Shown piece by piece: positions 42,212 through 52,228 of a DNA stretch of 64,000 nucleotides. The position numbers and the translations under genes are program-made. How positions within the stretch are numbered: the stretch's first letter is position 1; every line of letters starts with the position of its first letter. The notes beneath the pieces were generated by a model, which was not told the origin of the DNA, ran no database searches, and saw nothing but the letters and a program-made list of their open reading frames with translations. The DNA is from an uncultured Selenomonas sp. (GTDB lineage Bacteria > Bacillota > Negativicutes > Selenomonadales > Selenomonadaceae). Location: NCBI GenBank assembly GCA_934202005.1, contig CAKPXP010000001.1:248001-312000 (forward strand), written 5' to 3'.

Positions 42212-42997
42212 ATGATAGAAAAAGAACTTTTGGCGGGACTCCTCATCCCGTTCCTTGGCACGAGCCTCGGTGCTGCGTGCGTGTTCGTGATGAAGGAGGA
42301 ACTTTCGGCGCGGGTGCAGAAGGCGCTCATGGGCTTTGCCGCGGGCGTGATGGTCGCAGCCTCTGTCTGGAGCTTATTGATTCCCGCGATGGAGGAGAGC
42401 GCGTCGCTCGGCAGCTGGTCGTTCCTGCCAGCGGTCATCGGCTTCTGGGTGGGGACGCTCTTCCTGCTCGCGCTCGATCACCTGATACCGCATCTGCACC
42501 TTCATGCAGAGCAGGCGGAGGGGCCGCAGAGCCATTTCTCGAAGACCGTCATGATGGCGCTCGCGGTGACGCTGCACAACGTCCCTGAGGGCATGGCGGT
42601 CGGCGTCGTGCTCGCTGGGTGGCTCGCGGGCGGCGGCGACATTTCCTTCAGCGCGGCGCTCGCGCTCTCCGTCGGCATCGCGATTCAGAATTTCCCTGAG
42701 GGTGCCATTGTCTCGATGCCGCTGCGGGCGTCGGGCGCGAGCCGCGCGCGGGCTTTCGTGCTCGGTGTGCTCTCCGGTGCCGTAGAGCCTGTGGGCGGCG
42801 CGCTCACGATCCTCGCGGCGAGCTTCGTCGTGCCGGTGCTGCCGTATCTGCTCGCGTTCGCCGCGGGAGCCATGCTCTATGTCGTCGTCGAGGAGCTCAT
42901 CCCGGAGATGAGCGAGGGGACGCATTCCGATGTCGGCGTCGTCTGCTTCGCCGTCGGTTTCACGCTCATGATGGCGCTCGATGTCGCACTCGGCTGA
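42212..42997 (+). CDS. ZIP family divalent metal transporter
   Basis: A 261-residue ZIP (ZupT-like) transporter, probably for zinc or iron. It has about eight transmembrane helices. The metal-binding helix IV motif HNVPEGMAVG is at about 124-133 and the helix V motif QNFPEGAIVS at about 161-170. A short His-rich cytoplasmic stretch HLIPHLHLHAEQ precedes them. The start follows GGAGGTG. It is monocistronic by spacing. Which metal is moved cannot be told from sequence. Confidence 0.88.
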   Translation: MIEKELLAGLLIPFLGTSLGAACVFVMKEELSARVQKALMGFAAGVMVAASVWSLLIPAMEESASLGSWSFLPAVIGFWVGTLFLLALDHLIPHLHLHAEQAEGPQSHFSKTVMMALAVTLHNVPEGMAVGVVLAGWLAGGGDISFSAALALSVGIAIQNFPEGAIVSMPLRASGASRARAFVLGVLSGAVEPVGGALTILAASFVVPVLPYLLAFAAGAMLYVVVEELIPEMSEGTHSDVGVVCFAVGFTLMMALDVALG

Positions 42998-43205
42998 TGG
43001 CCAGCAGGCGCCGGATGCCGCTCCTGCTGTTACGCGTCTGCGATCCAGTGGTCGCGCGGCCGTCTGGGTTCTCTAGGGGCCGCCGGATGCCTGCGTGAGC
43101 CAATCACTGTGCAGCGGCGAGGAAATTGATAGGATAGACGATGAAAGCAACGGGCGGCGCGGACGATAGCAGATGGCGCCGCCTGCCGAGAAAGGAGTCT
43201 TATTC

Positions 43206-43514
43206 ATGGCAGCAGTTGAACTCACGCAGGAAAATTTCGAGCAGGAGGTTCTCAAGGAGGAGGGCAAGGTGCTCGTCGATTTCTGGGCACCGTGGTGCGG
43301 CCCGTGCCGCATGCTCTCTCCGGTGGTGGACCAGGTGGCGGCAGCGCATCCGGAGCTCAAGGTCGGCAAGGTCAACGTAGATGAGCAGCCGGAGCTCGCG
43401 GAGCAGTTCCAAGTCATGAGCATCCCCATGCTCATCGTCTTCGAGGGCGGCCGCCAGGGCAAGCAATCCGTGGGCCTCATCCCGAAGGAACAGGTCGAGG
43501 CGCTGCTCTCCTGA
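43206..43514 (+). CDS. trxA: Thioredoxin
   Basis: A 102-residue thioredoxin with the redox motif WCGPC at about 29-33 and the cis-proline segment SIPMLIVF. It reduces protein disulfides and is a possible electron donor for reductases. ATG 43206 follows AAAGGAG. An upstream in-frame ATG at 43173 lacks the signal. It stands alone; a terminator follows about 180 bp later. Confidence 0.95.
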   Translation: MAAVELTQENFEQEVLKEEGKVLVDFWAPWCGPCRMLSPVVDQVAAAHPELKVGKVNVDEQPELAEQFQVMSIPMLIVFEGGRQGKQSVGLIPKEQVEALLS

Positions 43515-43692
43515 GACAGCGGACAGGCTGCGATGCGCCTTGGCTGGCGCCTCGCCGCGCGAGGCAACAGGTTCCATAACTGCATCGTCTACCTCGCGGG
43601 AACTTCTTCGCGCGCCCTGGCCTTTTTCCAGACGATATGCTAGAACAGCCTCTGTTCATCGGAGGTACAATATGTCAGATAAGATATAAACA

Positions 43693-43733
43693 AGCCGTGA
43701 ACCCTGTAAAATCAAGGCTCACGGCTATTTTTG
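43693..43733 (+). terminator. Terminator upstream of repeat copy B
   Basis: Stem AGCCGTGA/TCACGGCT with an 18-nt loop, followed by ATTTTTG. Confidence 0.75.
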
Positions 43734-43740
43734 CCTGCAT

Positions 43741-43908
43741 TTAGGAACCACTGATTAATTCGGCACTCCGCCTTCACGCGTCTGCACTGTCCTCTCGTCG
43801 TCGACAATCCTCAGCGTAGCTTCGGCTACGCCTCCGGTTTGTCTCCTAGAGAGATACAGCGCATCCACGTAAATCCGGAGCATCTCATTTAATCAGCGAT
43901 TCCTTTAG
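43741..43908 (+). repeat. Dispersed palindromic repeat, copy B
   Basis: About 168 bp. The ends GGAACCACTGATTAA and TTAATCAGCGATTCC are inverted. The centre GCGTAGC-TTCG-GCTACGC is a perfect stem with a stable TTCG loop, extended by GACAA(A)TCC/GGTTTGTC. CTCTC/GAGAG and CTGT/ACAG pairs continue outward, so most of the element folds on itself. TTTAG occurs at both edges, possibly a target duplication. Confidence 0.88.
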
Positions 43909-44088
43909 GATTTTGGATCGCAGGCGGTTGTGCGCGGCATCAAGACGTGTGGTATCAGCACGATGTCCGTAAGACTGCGTACTTGTTTTTCTTTTCAGAG
44001 TTGATATGATTTATGTAGCGGAGGAATTTGCAAGGAGCAGGACAGGAAGAATTCTGGCGCACGCAAGATACGGGAGATGTTGTAAACG

Positions 44089-44766
44089 ATGGAAAAACGA
44101 TTGCTTGCAGGAAAGACCGTGGAGCTCTGTATCTCTCCGCAGGAGGGGGTTCCGCTCGTGCTGCTGCATACGGTGCATGGAGAGGGGCGTCAGGTCTATG
44201 AAGCGGTGGGCAGGCTTACGAAGACGGCGTTTTCCTTTGCCGCCATTGACGGGCTGCAATGGGATGACGACATGTCTCCTTGGCCCATACCGCCCATTGC
44301 CGAGGGCGAGCCTCCCTGTACAGGCGGTGCGGATGCGTATCTGGCGGAGCTGACGGAGATGATCCTGCCAGAGATTTTGCAGAAGCTTCCGGGACAGCCT
44401 GCCTATATCGCCTTGAGCGGGTATTCCCTGGCGGGGATCTTCGCCCTTTACGCCATGTATCGAACGGATTTGTTCGGACGCATTGCCAGTGTTTCCGGCT
44501 CCCTTTGGTACCCGGGATTCTTGCGCTTCGCCCAGAGTCAGAAAATGAAGCGGGTGCCGGAGTGCATTTACTTTTCCCTGGGGGATAAGGAGGCAAGGAC
44601 GCGGAACAAAGTCTTGCAGCCAGTGGAAGAAAATACCCGCCTGCTGAAGGACTATTATGAGGGCAAGGGCATTTCCGCCGTCATGGAAATGAATCCCGGC
44701 AATCACTTCACGGATGACATTGGCCGCACGGCCAAAGGCATCTGCTGGATTTTATCGCAGGGGTGA
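44089..44766 (+). CDS. Alpha/beta hydrolase family esterase-like protein
   Basis: A 225-residue serine hydrolase. The nucleophile elbow is GYSLAG near residue 124, and a late GNHFTDD segment may hold the catalytic His. The layout resembles short esterase-D/enterochelin-esterase-type proteins; the substrate is unknown. Codon use (Leu CTG, Ala GCC, Arg CGG) differs from the CTC/GCG/CGC style around it and matches the next gene. The next gene starts 4 bp later, so the two form an operon. Confidence 0.75.
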   Translation: MEKRLLAGKTVELCISPQEGVPLVLLHTVHGEGRQVYEAVGRLTKTAFSFAAIDGLQWDDDMSPWPIPPIAEGEPPCTGGADAYLAELTEMILPEILQKLPGQPAYIALSGYSLAGIFALYAMYRTDLFGRIASVSGSLWYPGFLRFAQSQKMKRVPECIYFSLGDKEARTRNKVLQPVEENTRLLKDYYEGKGISAVMEMNPGNHFTDDIGRTAKGICWILSQG

Positions 44767-44770
44767 TCGT

Positions 44771-46093
44771 ATGGAAACGTCGTCTCTTTTTGGCAAGGAA
44801 GTGCCGGAGCCGCTGGCGGCACGGATCAGGCCACGCAACTTGGAGGAAATCGTGGGACAGCAGCATCTGCTGGGCAAGGGCAAGGTGCTGCGGAAGCTCA
44901 TCGAGCAGGACAGCATTTCCTCCATGATTTTCTGGGGGCCGCCGGGCGTGGGCAAGACCACCCTGGCTGGCGTCATCGCCCGGATGACCAAGGCCCGCTT
45001 CATCAATTTTTCGGCGGTGACCAGCGGGATCAAGGAGATCCGCGAGGTCATGAAAAAGGCCGAACGCAACAGGCTTTACGGCGAACAGACCATCGTGTTC
45101 GTGGATGAGATCCACCGCTTCAACAAGGCCCAGCAGGATGCCTTCCTGCCTTTCGTGGAGAAGGGCAGCATCATCCTGATTGGCGCCACTACGGAGAATC
45201 CTTCCTTCGAGGTCAATGGCGCGCTTTTATCACGCTGCAAGGTCTTTGTGCTGAAAGCTTTGTCTGAGGCGGATATCGAAGCCCTCCTGCAGCGTGCCCT
45301 GAGAGATGAGCGGAGCTTTGGCGGACAGCGGGTGGAGATCCCACCTGCTCTGCTGAAAAAACTGGCAGCTTTCGCCAATGGCGATGCACGCAAGGCGCTT
45401 TCCACCCTGGAGATGGCAGCACTGAATGCTACGGATGAAAACGGGAAACTGACGATTACGGAGGAAGATGTAGCGCAATGCACCTCCCGCAAACTGCTTC
45501 TCTATGATAAGGATGGGGAGGAGCATTACAACATCATCTCTGCCTTGCACAAGTCTATGCGCAACTCCGATCCTGATGCGGCGGTGTACTGGCTGGCACG
45601 GATGCTGGAGGGAGGCGAGGACCCTCTCTATGTGGCACGGAGGATCACCCGTTTTGCCAGCGAGGACATCGGACTTGCCGACCCGAGGGCCTTGGAGATT
45701 GCCGTGGCGGCGTATCAGGCGTGTCATTTCATCGGCATGCCTGAGTGTACGGTGCATCTCACGCAGGCCGTGGTCTATATGTCCCTGGCGCCCAAGTCCA
45801 ATGCGCTTTATGTGGCCTATGGCATGGCCCGCAAGGATGCCGCGGAGCGTCAGGCCGAACCCGTGCCGCTGCATCTGCGCAACGGTGTGACCCGCCTGAT
45901 GAAGGATCTGGACTACGGCAAGGGCTACCAGTATGCCCATGATGCACGGGACAAGCTCACCAACATGGAATGCCTGCCGGAATCCCTGCGGGGGCGGAGC
46001 TATTACCATCCCACAGAGGAAGGCCTGGAAGGGCGTTTTGCGCAGCGGCTGCGGGAAATAAAAGCATGGAAACGGAAACACGAAAAGTTGTAA
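44771..46093 (+). CDS. rarA: Replication-associated recombination protein A (AAA ATPase)
   Basis: A 440-residue MgsA/WRNIP1-type AAA ATPase acting at stalled forks. Walker A GPPGVGKTTLAG is near 56-67, Walker B FVDEIHRFNK near 112-121, and the C-terminal MgsA domain includes HFIGMPECTVHLTQAVVYM. ATG 44771 has GGGGTGAT upstream. Although usually a core gene, this copy shares the foreign codon style of the preceding hydrolase, suggesting replacement or transfer of the pair. Confidence 0.93.
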   Translation: METSSLFGKEVPEPLAARIRPRNLEEIVGQQHLLGKGKVLRKLIEQDSISSMIFWGPPGVGKTTLAGVIARMTKARFINFSAVTSGIKEIREVMKKAERNRLYGEQTIVFVDEIHRFNKAQQDAFLPFVEKGSIILIGATTENPSFEVNGALLSRCKVFVLKALSEADIEALLQRALRDERSFGGQRVEIPPALLKKLAAFANGDARKALSTLEMAALNATDENGKLTITEEDVAQCTSRKLLLYDKDGEEHYNIISALHKSMRNSDPDAAVYWLARMLEGGEDPLYVARRITRFASEDIGLADPRALEIAVAAYQACHFIGMPECTVHLTQAVVYMSLAPKSNALYVAYGMARKDAAERQAEPVPLHLRNGVTRLMKDLDYGKGYQYAHDARDKLTNMECLPESLRGRSYYHPTEEGLEGRFAQRLREIKAWKRKHEKL

Positions 46094-46108
46094 AACGGGG
46101 GAAGGCGA

Positions 46109-46145
46109 CAAACGGCTGCTGCGGAGGTTCCGCAGCAGCCGTTTG
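46109..46145. terminator. Strong bidirectional hairpin between rarA and the VOC gene
   Basis: A 17-bp perfect stem (46109-46125 and 46129-46145) with loop GGT; the outer CAAA/TTTG pairs give weak U-tracts on both strands. It sits between converging genes and marks the right edge of the segment with deviating codon use. Confidence 0.75.
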
Positions 46146-46158
46146 CGCGTTGTGGTAT

Positions 46159-46524
46159 TTACTTTTGCGGCAGGATCTCGATCCAGTAGCCATCCGGATC
46201 AGCGATGAAGTAGATGCCCATCGCGAGGTTTTCGTAGCAGATGCAGCCCATCTCCTGGTGCTTCTTGTGCGCGGCGTCGAAGTCGTCCGCTGTGACGGCG
46301 AGGTGAAATTCGTTCTCGCCGAGGTCGTAGGGCTTCTTGCGGTCGTGGAGCCAGGTGAGCTCGAGCTCGTGCGGCGTCTGACCGCCGTCGGAGAGGTAGA
46401 CGAGCGTGAAATCAGGGGCGTTCAGCCGGCGGGATTCCTCGAAGCCGAGCGCCTCCTTGTAGAATTTCAGGCTGCGCTCGAGGTCGAGGACATTGAAGTT
46501 GTTATGTGCGAAACGGAATTTCAT
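46159..46524 (-). CDS. VOC family protein, lactoylglutathione lyase-like
   Basis: A 121-residue glyoxalase/bleomycin-resistance-fold protein. Metal-ligand positions look conserved: H at residue 7 in RFAHNNFNV, E near 55 in HELELTW, H near 74 in NEFHLAV, E near 117 in YWIEIL. This pattern fits glyoxalase I (methylglyoxal detoxification), though other VOC activities are possible. GGGAGG lies upstream of the ATG and a good promoter is present. It is divergent from ligA. Confidence 0.85.
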   Translation of the reverse strand: MKFRFAHNNFNVLDLERSLKFYKEALGFEESRRLNAPDFTLVYLSDGGQTPHELELTWLHDRKKPYDLGENEFHLAVTADDFDAAHKKHQEMGCICYENLAMGIYFIADPDGYWIEILPQK

Positions 46525-46564
46525 TTGACATGCCTCCCTGGAGAATCAGTGATCATTCAATGCT

Positions 46565-46593
46565 ACTATACGTCATTTCCTCGCCGATGGCAA
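46565..46593 (-). promoter_or_regulatory. Promoter of the VOC gene
   Basis: On the minus strand, TTGCCA (46593-46588), a 17-nt spacer and TATAGT (46570-46565). Confidence 0.7.
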
Positions 46594-46607
46594 TCCTTTT
46601 CCCCTAC

Positions 46608-48691
<2,084 letters not shown>

Positions 48692-48695
48692 AAAT

Positions 48696-48862
48696 AAAGG
48701 AACCACTGATTCATTCGGCACTCCGTCTTCACGCGTCTGCACTGTCCTCTCGTCGTCGACAAATCCTCAGCGTAGCTTCGGCTACGCCTGCGGTTTGTCT
48801 CCTAGAGAGATACAGCGCATCCACGTAAATCCGGAGCACCTCATTTAATCAGCGGTTCCTAA
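48696..48862 (+). repeat. Dispersed palindromic repeat, copy C (after ligA)
   Basis: About 166 bp, nearly identical to copy B. It has the same GCGTAGC-TTCG-GCTACGC core stem, the same terminal inverted repeats (GGAACCACTGATT, AATCAGCGGTTCC) and AAAG at both edges. It starts 5 bp after the ligA stop, so it is part of the ligA transcript before the terminator. Confidence 0.88.
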
Positions 48863-48866
48863 AAGA

Positions 48867-48904
48867 AAAGAAGAGGTACGGGCCATCGGCTCGTACCTCT
48901 TCTT
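48867..48904. terminator. Bidirectional terminator between ligA and rpmB
   Basis: An 18-bp stem (AAAGAAGAGGTACG.. paired with CGTACCTCTTCTTT) with loop ATC and A/T-rich arms that give U-tracts in both directions. Confidence 0.88.
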
Positions 48905-48937
48905 TATCAAATTCTTGATTTTGCGCAAAACCATGAA

Positions 48938-49129
48938 TCAGAGGGCGCGTTCCACCTTGCCGGAACGCAGGCAGCGCGTGCAGACGTTGATGCGCTTCAC
49001 CTCGCCGTCAACCACAGCGCGGACGCGCTGGATGTTCGGCTTCCAGGAACGCTTCGTCTTCAGGTGGGAGTGGCTGACGTTGTTGCCAGACAGCTCGCCC
49101 TTGTTGCAGACTTCGCAAACATGTGCCAT
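48938..49129 (-). CDS. rpmB: 50S ribosomal protein L28
   Basis: A 63-residue L28 with MAHVCEVCNKGELSGNNVSHSHLK-type start and WKPNIQRVRAVVDG in the middle. Zinc-type cysteines are present as CEVC and CTRC. The ATG follows AAGGAGGTG at 8 nt. A longer frame upstream of this ATG is not coding. It is monocistronic with its own promoter and terminator. Confidence 0.95.
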   Translation of the reverse strand: MAHVCEVCNKGELSGNNVSHSHLKTKRSWKPNIQRVRAVVDGEVKRINVCTRCLRSGKVERAL

Positions 49130-49213
49130 GTGTGTTACACCTCCTTGCGATGAAATCTGGGTTTTGATTTCAAAGTTTGTGGAGAGCAAGGCGCTCTCGC
49201 ACACAATATGGAT

Positions 49214-49242
49214 AGTATAGCATAAAGGAAATGTGGGTGCAA
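49214..49242 (-). promoter_or_regulatory. Promoter of rpmB
   Basis: On the minus strand, TTGCAC (49242-49237), a 17-nt spacer and TATACT (49219-49214). Confidence 0.8.
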
Positions 49243-49279
49243 GCATTTTTCCTTGACACAGACAAATTTTCCACGGCAG

Positions 49280-49309
49280 TTGACAAAAGGGGAAGGAATG
49301 GTTTAGAAT
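49280..49309 (+). promoter_or_regulatory. Promoter of the sulfate operon
   Basis: TTGACA (49280-49285), an 18-nt spacer and TAGAAT (49304-49309). It lies divergent from the rpmB promoter, and the transcript has a 150-nt leader. Confidence 0.75.
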
Positions 49310-49374
49310 AGCACTATCAGTTCATAAAACATATAAGAAAGATAGGAATGAGCTACAGGTCATTCGACAGCGAA

Positions 49375-49427
49375 AGCCTGAGACGTCCGTCGTTTATTGG
49401 TGTACGACGGTTGTCTTGGGCTTTTTT
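49375..49427 (+). promoter_or_regulatory. Terminator-like attenuator in the sulfate operon leader
   Basis: AGCC..AGAC..CCGTCG pairs with CGACGG..GTCT..GGCT across a 12-nt loop and is followed by TTTTTT. It lies between the operon promoter and the sbp start, so read-through may be controlled. The signal sensed and an antiterminator partner are not evident. Confidence 0.6.
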
Positions 49428-49459
49428 CTGTTCCTGTCTTGCGGAGAGGAGCGATTGGG

Positions 49460-50485
49460 ATGAAAAAGGCGAAGTTTTTGGCGGCTGCGGCGGGACTTTT
49501 CTTGTTGGCAGGGGTGCTCACGGGCTGCGGCAGTGATGCGGAGGAGTCGGCGGACGGCAAGGAACTGCTCAATGTCTCGTATGATCCGACGCGTGAGCTC
49601 TATCAGGAGTTCAATGCGGCGTTCTCGGAGAAATGGCAGGCGGAGACGGGAGAGCAGGTGAATTTCAAGCAGTCGCACGGGGGCTCGGGCAAGCAGGCGC
49701 GGGCGGTGCGCGAGGGCTTGGAGGCGGATGTCGTGACGCTCGCGCTCGCCTACGATGTCGATGAGATCGCCGCGGAAGGACTCATCGACAAAGACTGGAT
49801 GGAGAAGTTCCCCGACCATTCGGCGCCGTATACGTCGACGATCGTGTTCCTCGTGCGCAAGGGGAATCCGAAGCAGATCCAGGACTGGGACGATCTCGTG
49901 CGCGAGGATGTCTCCGTCGTGACGCCGAATCCGAAGACGTCGGGCGGCGCGCGCTGGAACTATCTCGCGGCGTGGGCGTATGCGAGCGAGAAGACGGGCG
50001 GCGATGAGGCGCAGACGAAGGCGTTCATGAAGCAGCTCTTCTCGCGCGTCGTCGCGCTCGACTCGGGCGCGCGCGGCGCGACGACATCGTTCGTGCAGCG
50101 CGGCCAGGGCGATGTGCTCATCGCCTGGGAGAACGAGGCGTTGCTCTCGGTCAAGGACGCGCCGGACCAGTATGAGATCGTCACGCCGTCGCTGAGTATC
50201 CTCGCGGAGCCGTCGGTGGCCGTCGTGGACGAGGTCGTGGACAGGAAGGGCACGCGGAAGCTCGCGGAGGCGTATATCGAGTATCTCTATTCACCGGAGG
50301 GGCAAGAAATCGCTGCGAAGCATTTCTACCGTCCGCGCAATGCGGAGGTCGCGGCTGCCTACGAGTCGCAGTTCCCGCAGTTGCGCCTCGTGACGATCGA
50401 CGGCGCGTTCGGCGGCTGGGCCAAGGCGCAGGCGGAGCATTTCGCGGACGGCGGCACGTTCGACCAGATTTATGAGAAGCAATAA
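49460..50485 (+). CDS. sbp: Sulfate/thiosulfate ABC transporter substrate-binding lipoprotein
   Basis: A 341-residue periplasmic-type binding protein. The signal peptide ends in the lipobox LTGC (Cys at 23), so it is membrane anchored. Family segments include [28 protein letters not shown] and [14 protein letters not shown] 49460 follows GAGAGGAG; in-frame codons upstream lie in the leader. It is the first gene of the sulfate operon and delivers sulfate to CysT/CysW. Confidence 0.93.
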   Translation: MKKAKFLAAAAGLFLLAGVLTGCGSDAEESADGKELLNVSYDPTRELYQEFNAAFSEKWQAETGEQVNFKQSHGGSGKQARAVREGLEADVVTLALAYDVDEIAAEGLIDKDWMEKFPDHSAPYTSTIVFLVRKGNPKQIQDWDDLVREDVSVVTPNPKTSGGARWNYLAAWAYASEKTGGDEAQTKAFMKQLFSRVVALDSGARGATTSFVQRGQGDVLIAWENEALLSVKDAPDQYEIVTPSLSILAEPSVAVVDEVVDRKGTRKLAEAYIEYLYSPEGQEIAAKHFYRPRNAEVAAAYESQFPQLRLVTIDGAFGGWAKAQAEHFADGGTFDQIYEKQ

Positions 50486-50576
50486 AGGTGCACAATCGGT
50501 GGTGGGCGCGGCATGGTGCCGCGCTTTCTAGGGGAGTGCTGCATGAAGCAGTGATTCCATAAGAGAGGTGTTCTTC

Positions 50577-51401
50577 ATGCGGGCTGCGGCTCATGTCATC
50601 CCGGGCTACAGGTTCACGCTCGGCATTACGTTTTTCTATCTGTCCTTGATCCTCCTGATTCCCCTGGCGGCATTTCTGCTCTACGCGAGCGGCATGGGGC
50701 TGGGGAGGTTCCTCGCGGTCGCGACGGAGCTGCGCGTCGTCCACGCGTATCTCGTGAGCTTCGGCACATCGCTTGCGGCGGCGCTCGTGAACGCGGCGTC
50801 CGGCCTGCTGCTCGCGTGGGTGCTCGTGCGGTACGATTTCCCTGGAAAGCGGCTGCTCGACGGACTCATCGATCTGCCGTTCGCGCTGCCGACGGCGGTC
50901 GCGGGCATCGCGCTCACGACGCTCTACGCGGAGAATGGCTGGCTCGGGCAGTTCTTCTACGCGGCGGGGATTCCCTCGGCGTTTTCCGTTCTCGGCATCA
51001 CGATTGCGCTGGTGTTCGTGGGGATTCCTTTCGTGGCGCGCAGCGTGCAGCCCGTGCTCGCGGAGCTCGACCCGCAGCTCGAGGAGGCGGCGGAGATGCT
51101 CGGCGCGGATAGGTTCCTGACGTTTCGCCGCGTGATATTTCCCGAGCTTTTGTCGCCGCTGCTCACGGGGTTCGCGCTCGCGTTCGCGCGCGGTATCGGC
51201 GAGTATGGCAGCGTGGTGTTCATCGCGGGCAACCTGCCCTATGAGACGGAGATCGCGCCGCTGCTCATCATGGCGAAGCTCGAGTCGTTCGATTATCCGT
51301 CGGCGGCGGCCATCGCCATCGTGATGATGGCCGCGTCGTTTCTCGTGCTCCTGGCGCTTAATGGTTATCAGCGCTGGCGCATGCACCATCAGGGGGTGTG
51401 A
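50577..51401 (+). CDS. cysT: Sulfate ABC transporter permease CysT
   Basis: A 274-residue permease with about six transmembrane helices and the binding-protein-dependent transport motif near EEAAEMLGADRFLTFRRVIFP, which contacts the ATPase. It is recognisable as the CysT type by position and IDLPFALPTAVAGIALTTL. ATG 50577 is 6 nt from GAGAGGTG; GTG 50568 lies in that site. Its stop is 2 bp before cysW. Confidence 0.92.
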   Translation: MRAAAHVIPGYRFTLGITFFYLSLILLIPLAAFLLYASGMGLGRFLAVATELRVVHAYLVSFGTSLAAALVNAASGLLLAWVLVRYDFPGKRLLDGLIDLPFALPTAVAGIALTTLYAENGWLGQFFYAAGIPSAFSVLGITIALVFVGIPFVARSVQPVLAELDPQLEEAAEMLGADRFLTFRRVIFPELLSPLLTGFALAFARGIGEYGSVVFIAGNLPYETEIAPLLIMAKLESFDYPSAAAIAIVMMAASFLVLLALNGYQRWRMHHQGV

Positions 51402-51403
51402 GG

Positions 51404-52228
51404 ATGAAAAAGGAAAAAGGCCTGGGCGCCTGGCTGCTCATCGCGCTTGCCGCGCTGTTCCTCTGCGTGATGCTCGTCCTGCCGCTCGTGCTCGTCGTGC
51501 ATGAGGCGCTCGCGCGCGGTGCGGCGGCGTATCTTTCGGCCGTCACGGAGCCGTTCGCGGTCAAGGCACTGCAGCTGACGCTCCTCGCGACAGCGGTCGC
51601 CGTGAGCGCGAATACGCTCTTCGGCCTCGCGTCAGCCTGGCTGCTCACGAAGCATGATTTCCGCGGCAAGGCGCTGCTCGGCTCGCTCATCGATCTGCCG
51701 TTCGCGATCTCGCCGGTGGTCGCGGGCCTGTTCTTCGTCATGCTGTTCGGCCGCATGAGCCCGCTCTATCCGCTGCTGCGCGCGGAGCACATTCAGATTC
51801 TCTTCGCCGTGCCGGCTATCGTGCTCGCGACGGTGTTCGTGACGTTTCCTTTCATCACGCGCGAGCTCGTACCGGTCATGGAGAGCCAGGGGCGCAGCGA
51901 GGAGGCGGCGGCGGCGACGCTTGGTGCAAGCGGCTGGCAGATGTTCTTCCATGTGACGTTGCCGAATATCAAGTGGGCGCTGCTTTACGGCGTGATCCTC
52001 TGCACGGCGCGCGCGATGGGAGAGTTCGGCGCGGTCTCGGTCGTCTCGGGCCATATCCGCGGCAAGACGAATACGCTGCCGCTGCATATCGAGATTCTCT
52101 ACAATGAATACAATTTCACGGCAGCCTTTGCCGTGGCGTCGCTGCTCGTCCTGCTGGCCGTCGTGATCCTCGTGCTCAGGAATTTCGTGGAGTGGCGTGC
52201 GAAAAGGGGGATGCATCATGCCCATTGA
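51404..52228 (+). CDS. cysW: Sulfate ABC transporter permease CysW
   Basis: A 274-residue permease partner of CysT, with about six helices. The EAA-type loop is SEEAAAATLGASGWQMFFHVTLP, and IDLPFAISPVVAGLFFVM is the CysW counterpart of the CysT motif. ATG 51404 has GGGGGT 6 nt upstream. Its end overlaps the cysA start by 11 nt. Confidence 0.92.
   Translation: MKKEKGLGAWLLIALAALFLCVMLVLPLVLVVHEALARGAAAYLSAVTEPFAVKALQLTLLATAVAVSANTLFGLASAWLLTKHDFRGKALLGSLIDLPFAISPVVAGLFFVMLFGRMSPLYPLLRAEHIQILFAVPAIVLATVFVTFPFITRELVPVMESQGRSEEAAAATLGASGWQMFFHVTLPNIKWALLYGVILCTARAMGEFGAVSVVSGHIRGKTNTLPLHIEILYNEYNFTAAFAVASLLVLLAVVILVLRNFVEWRAKRGMHHAH

Larger units (their letters stand above)
43515..44088. other. 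574-bp gap after trxA: terminator, repeat copy B and a possible promoter
   Basis: After trxA come 178 bp with no recognised feature, then the hairpin at 43693-43726 and repeat copy B at 43741-43908. The remaining 180 bp before the hydrolase gene include TTGTTT and TATGAT, 16 nt apart, near 44010. Short ORFs here look random. This gap marks the left edge of a segment with deviating codon use. Confidence 0.5.

Noticed and set aside
44006-44353. 115-codon ORF overlapping the hydrolase start
   Set aside because: It is a different frame over the hydrolase gene with Arg/Cys-rich composition and no start signal.
48697-48862. Repeat copies considered as CRISPR repeats
   Set aside because: Copies are about 165 bp, far apart, palindromic over their whole length and without spacers; no cas genes are present.
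49348-49536. Possible 62-codon leader peptide with FCSC before sbp
   Set aside because: The AGGA site directly touches the ATG, the frame runs 76 bp into sbp, and the Cys codons fall after the terminator hairpin, which does not fit a classical attenuation peptide.
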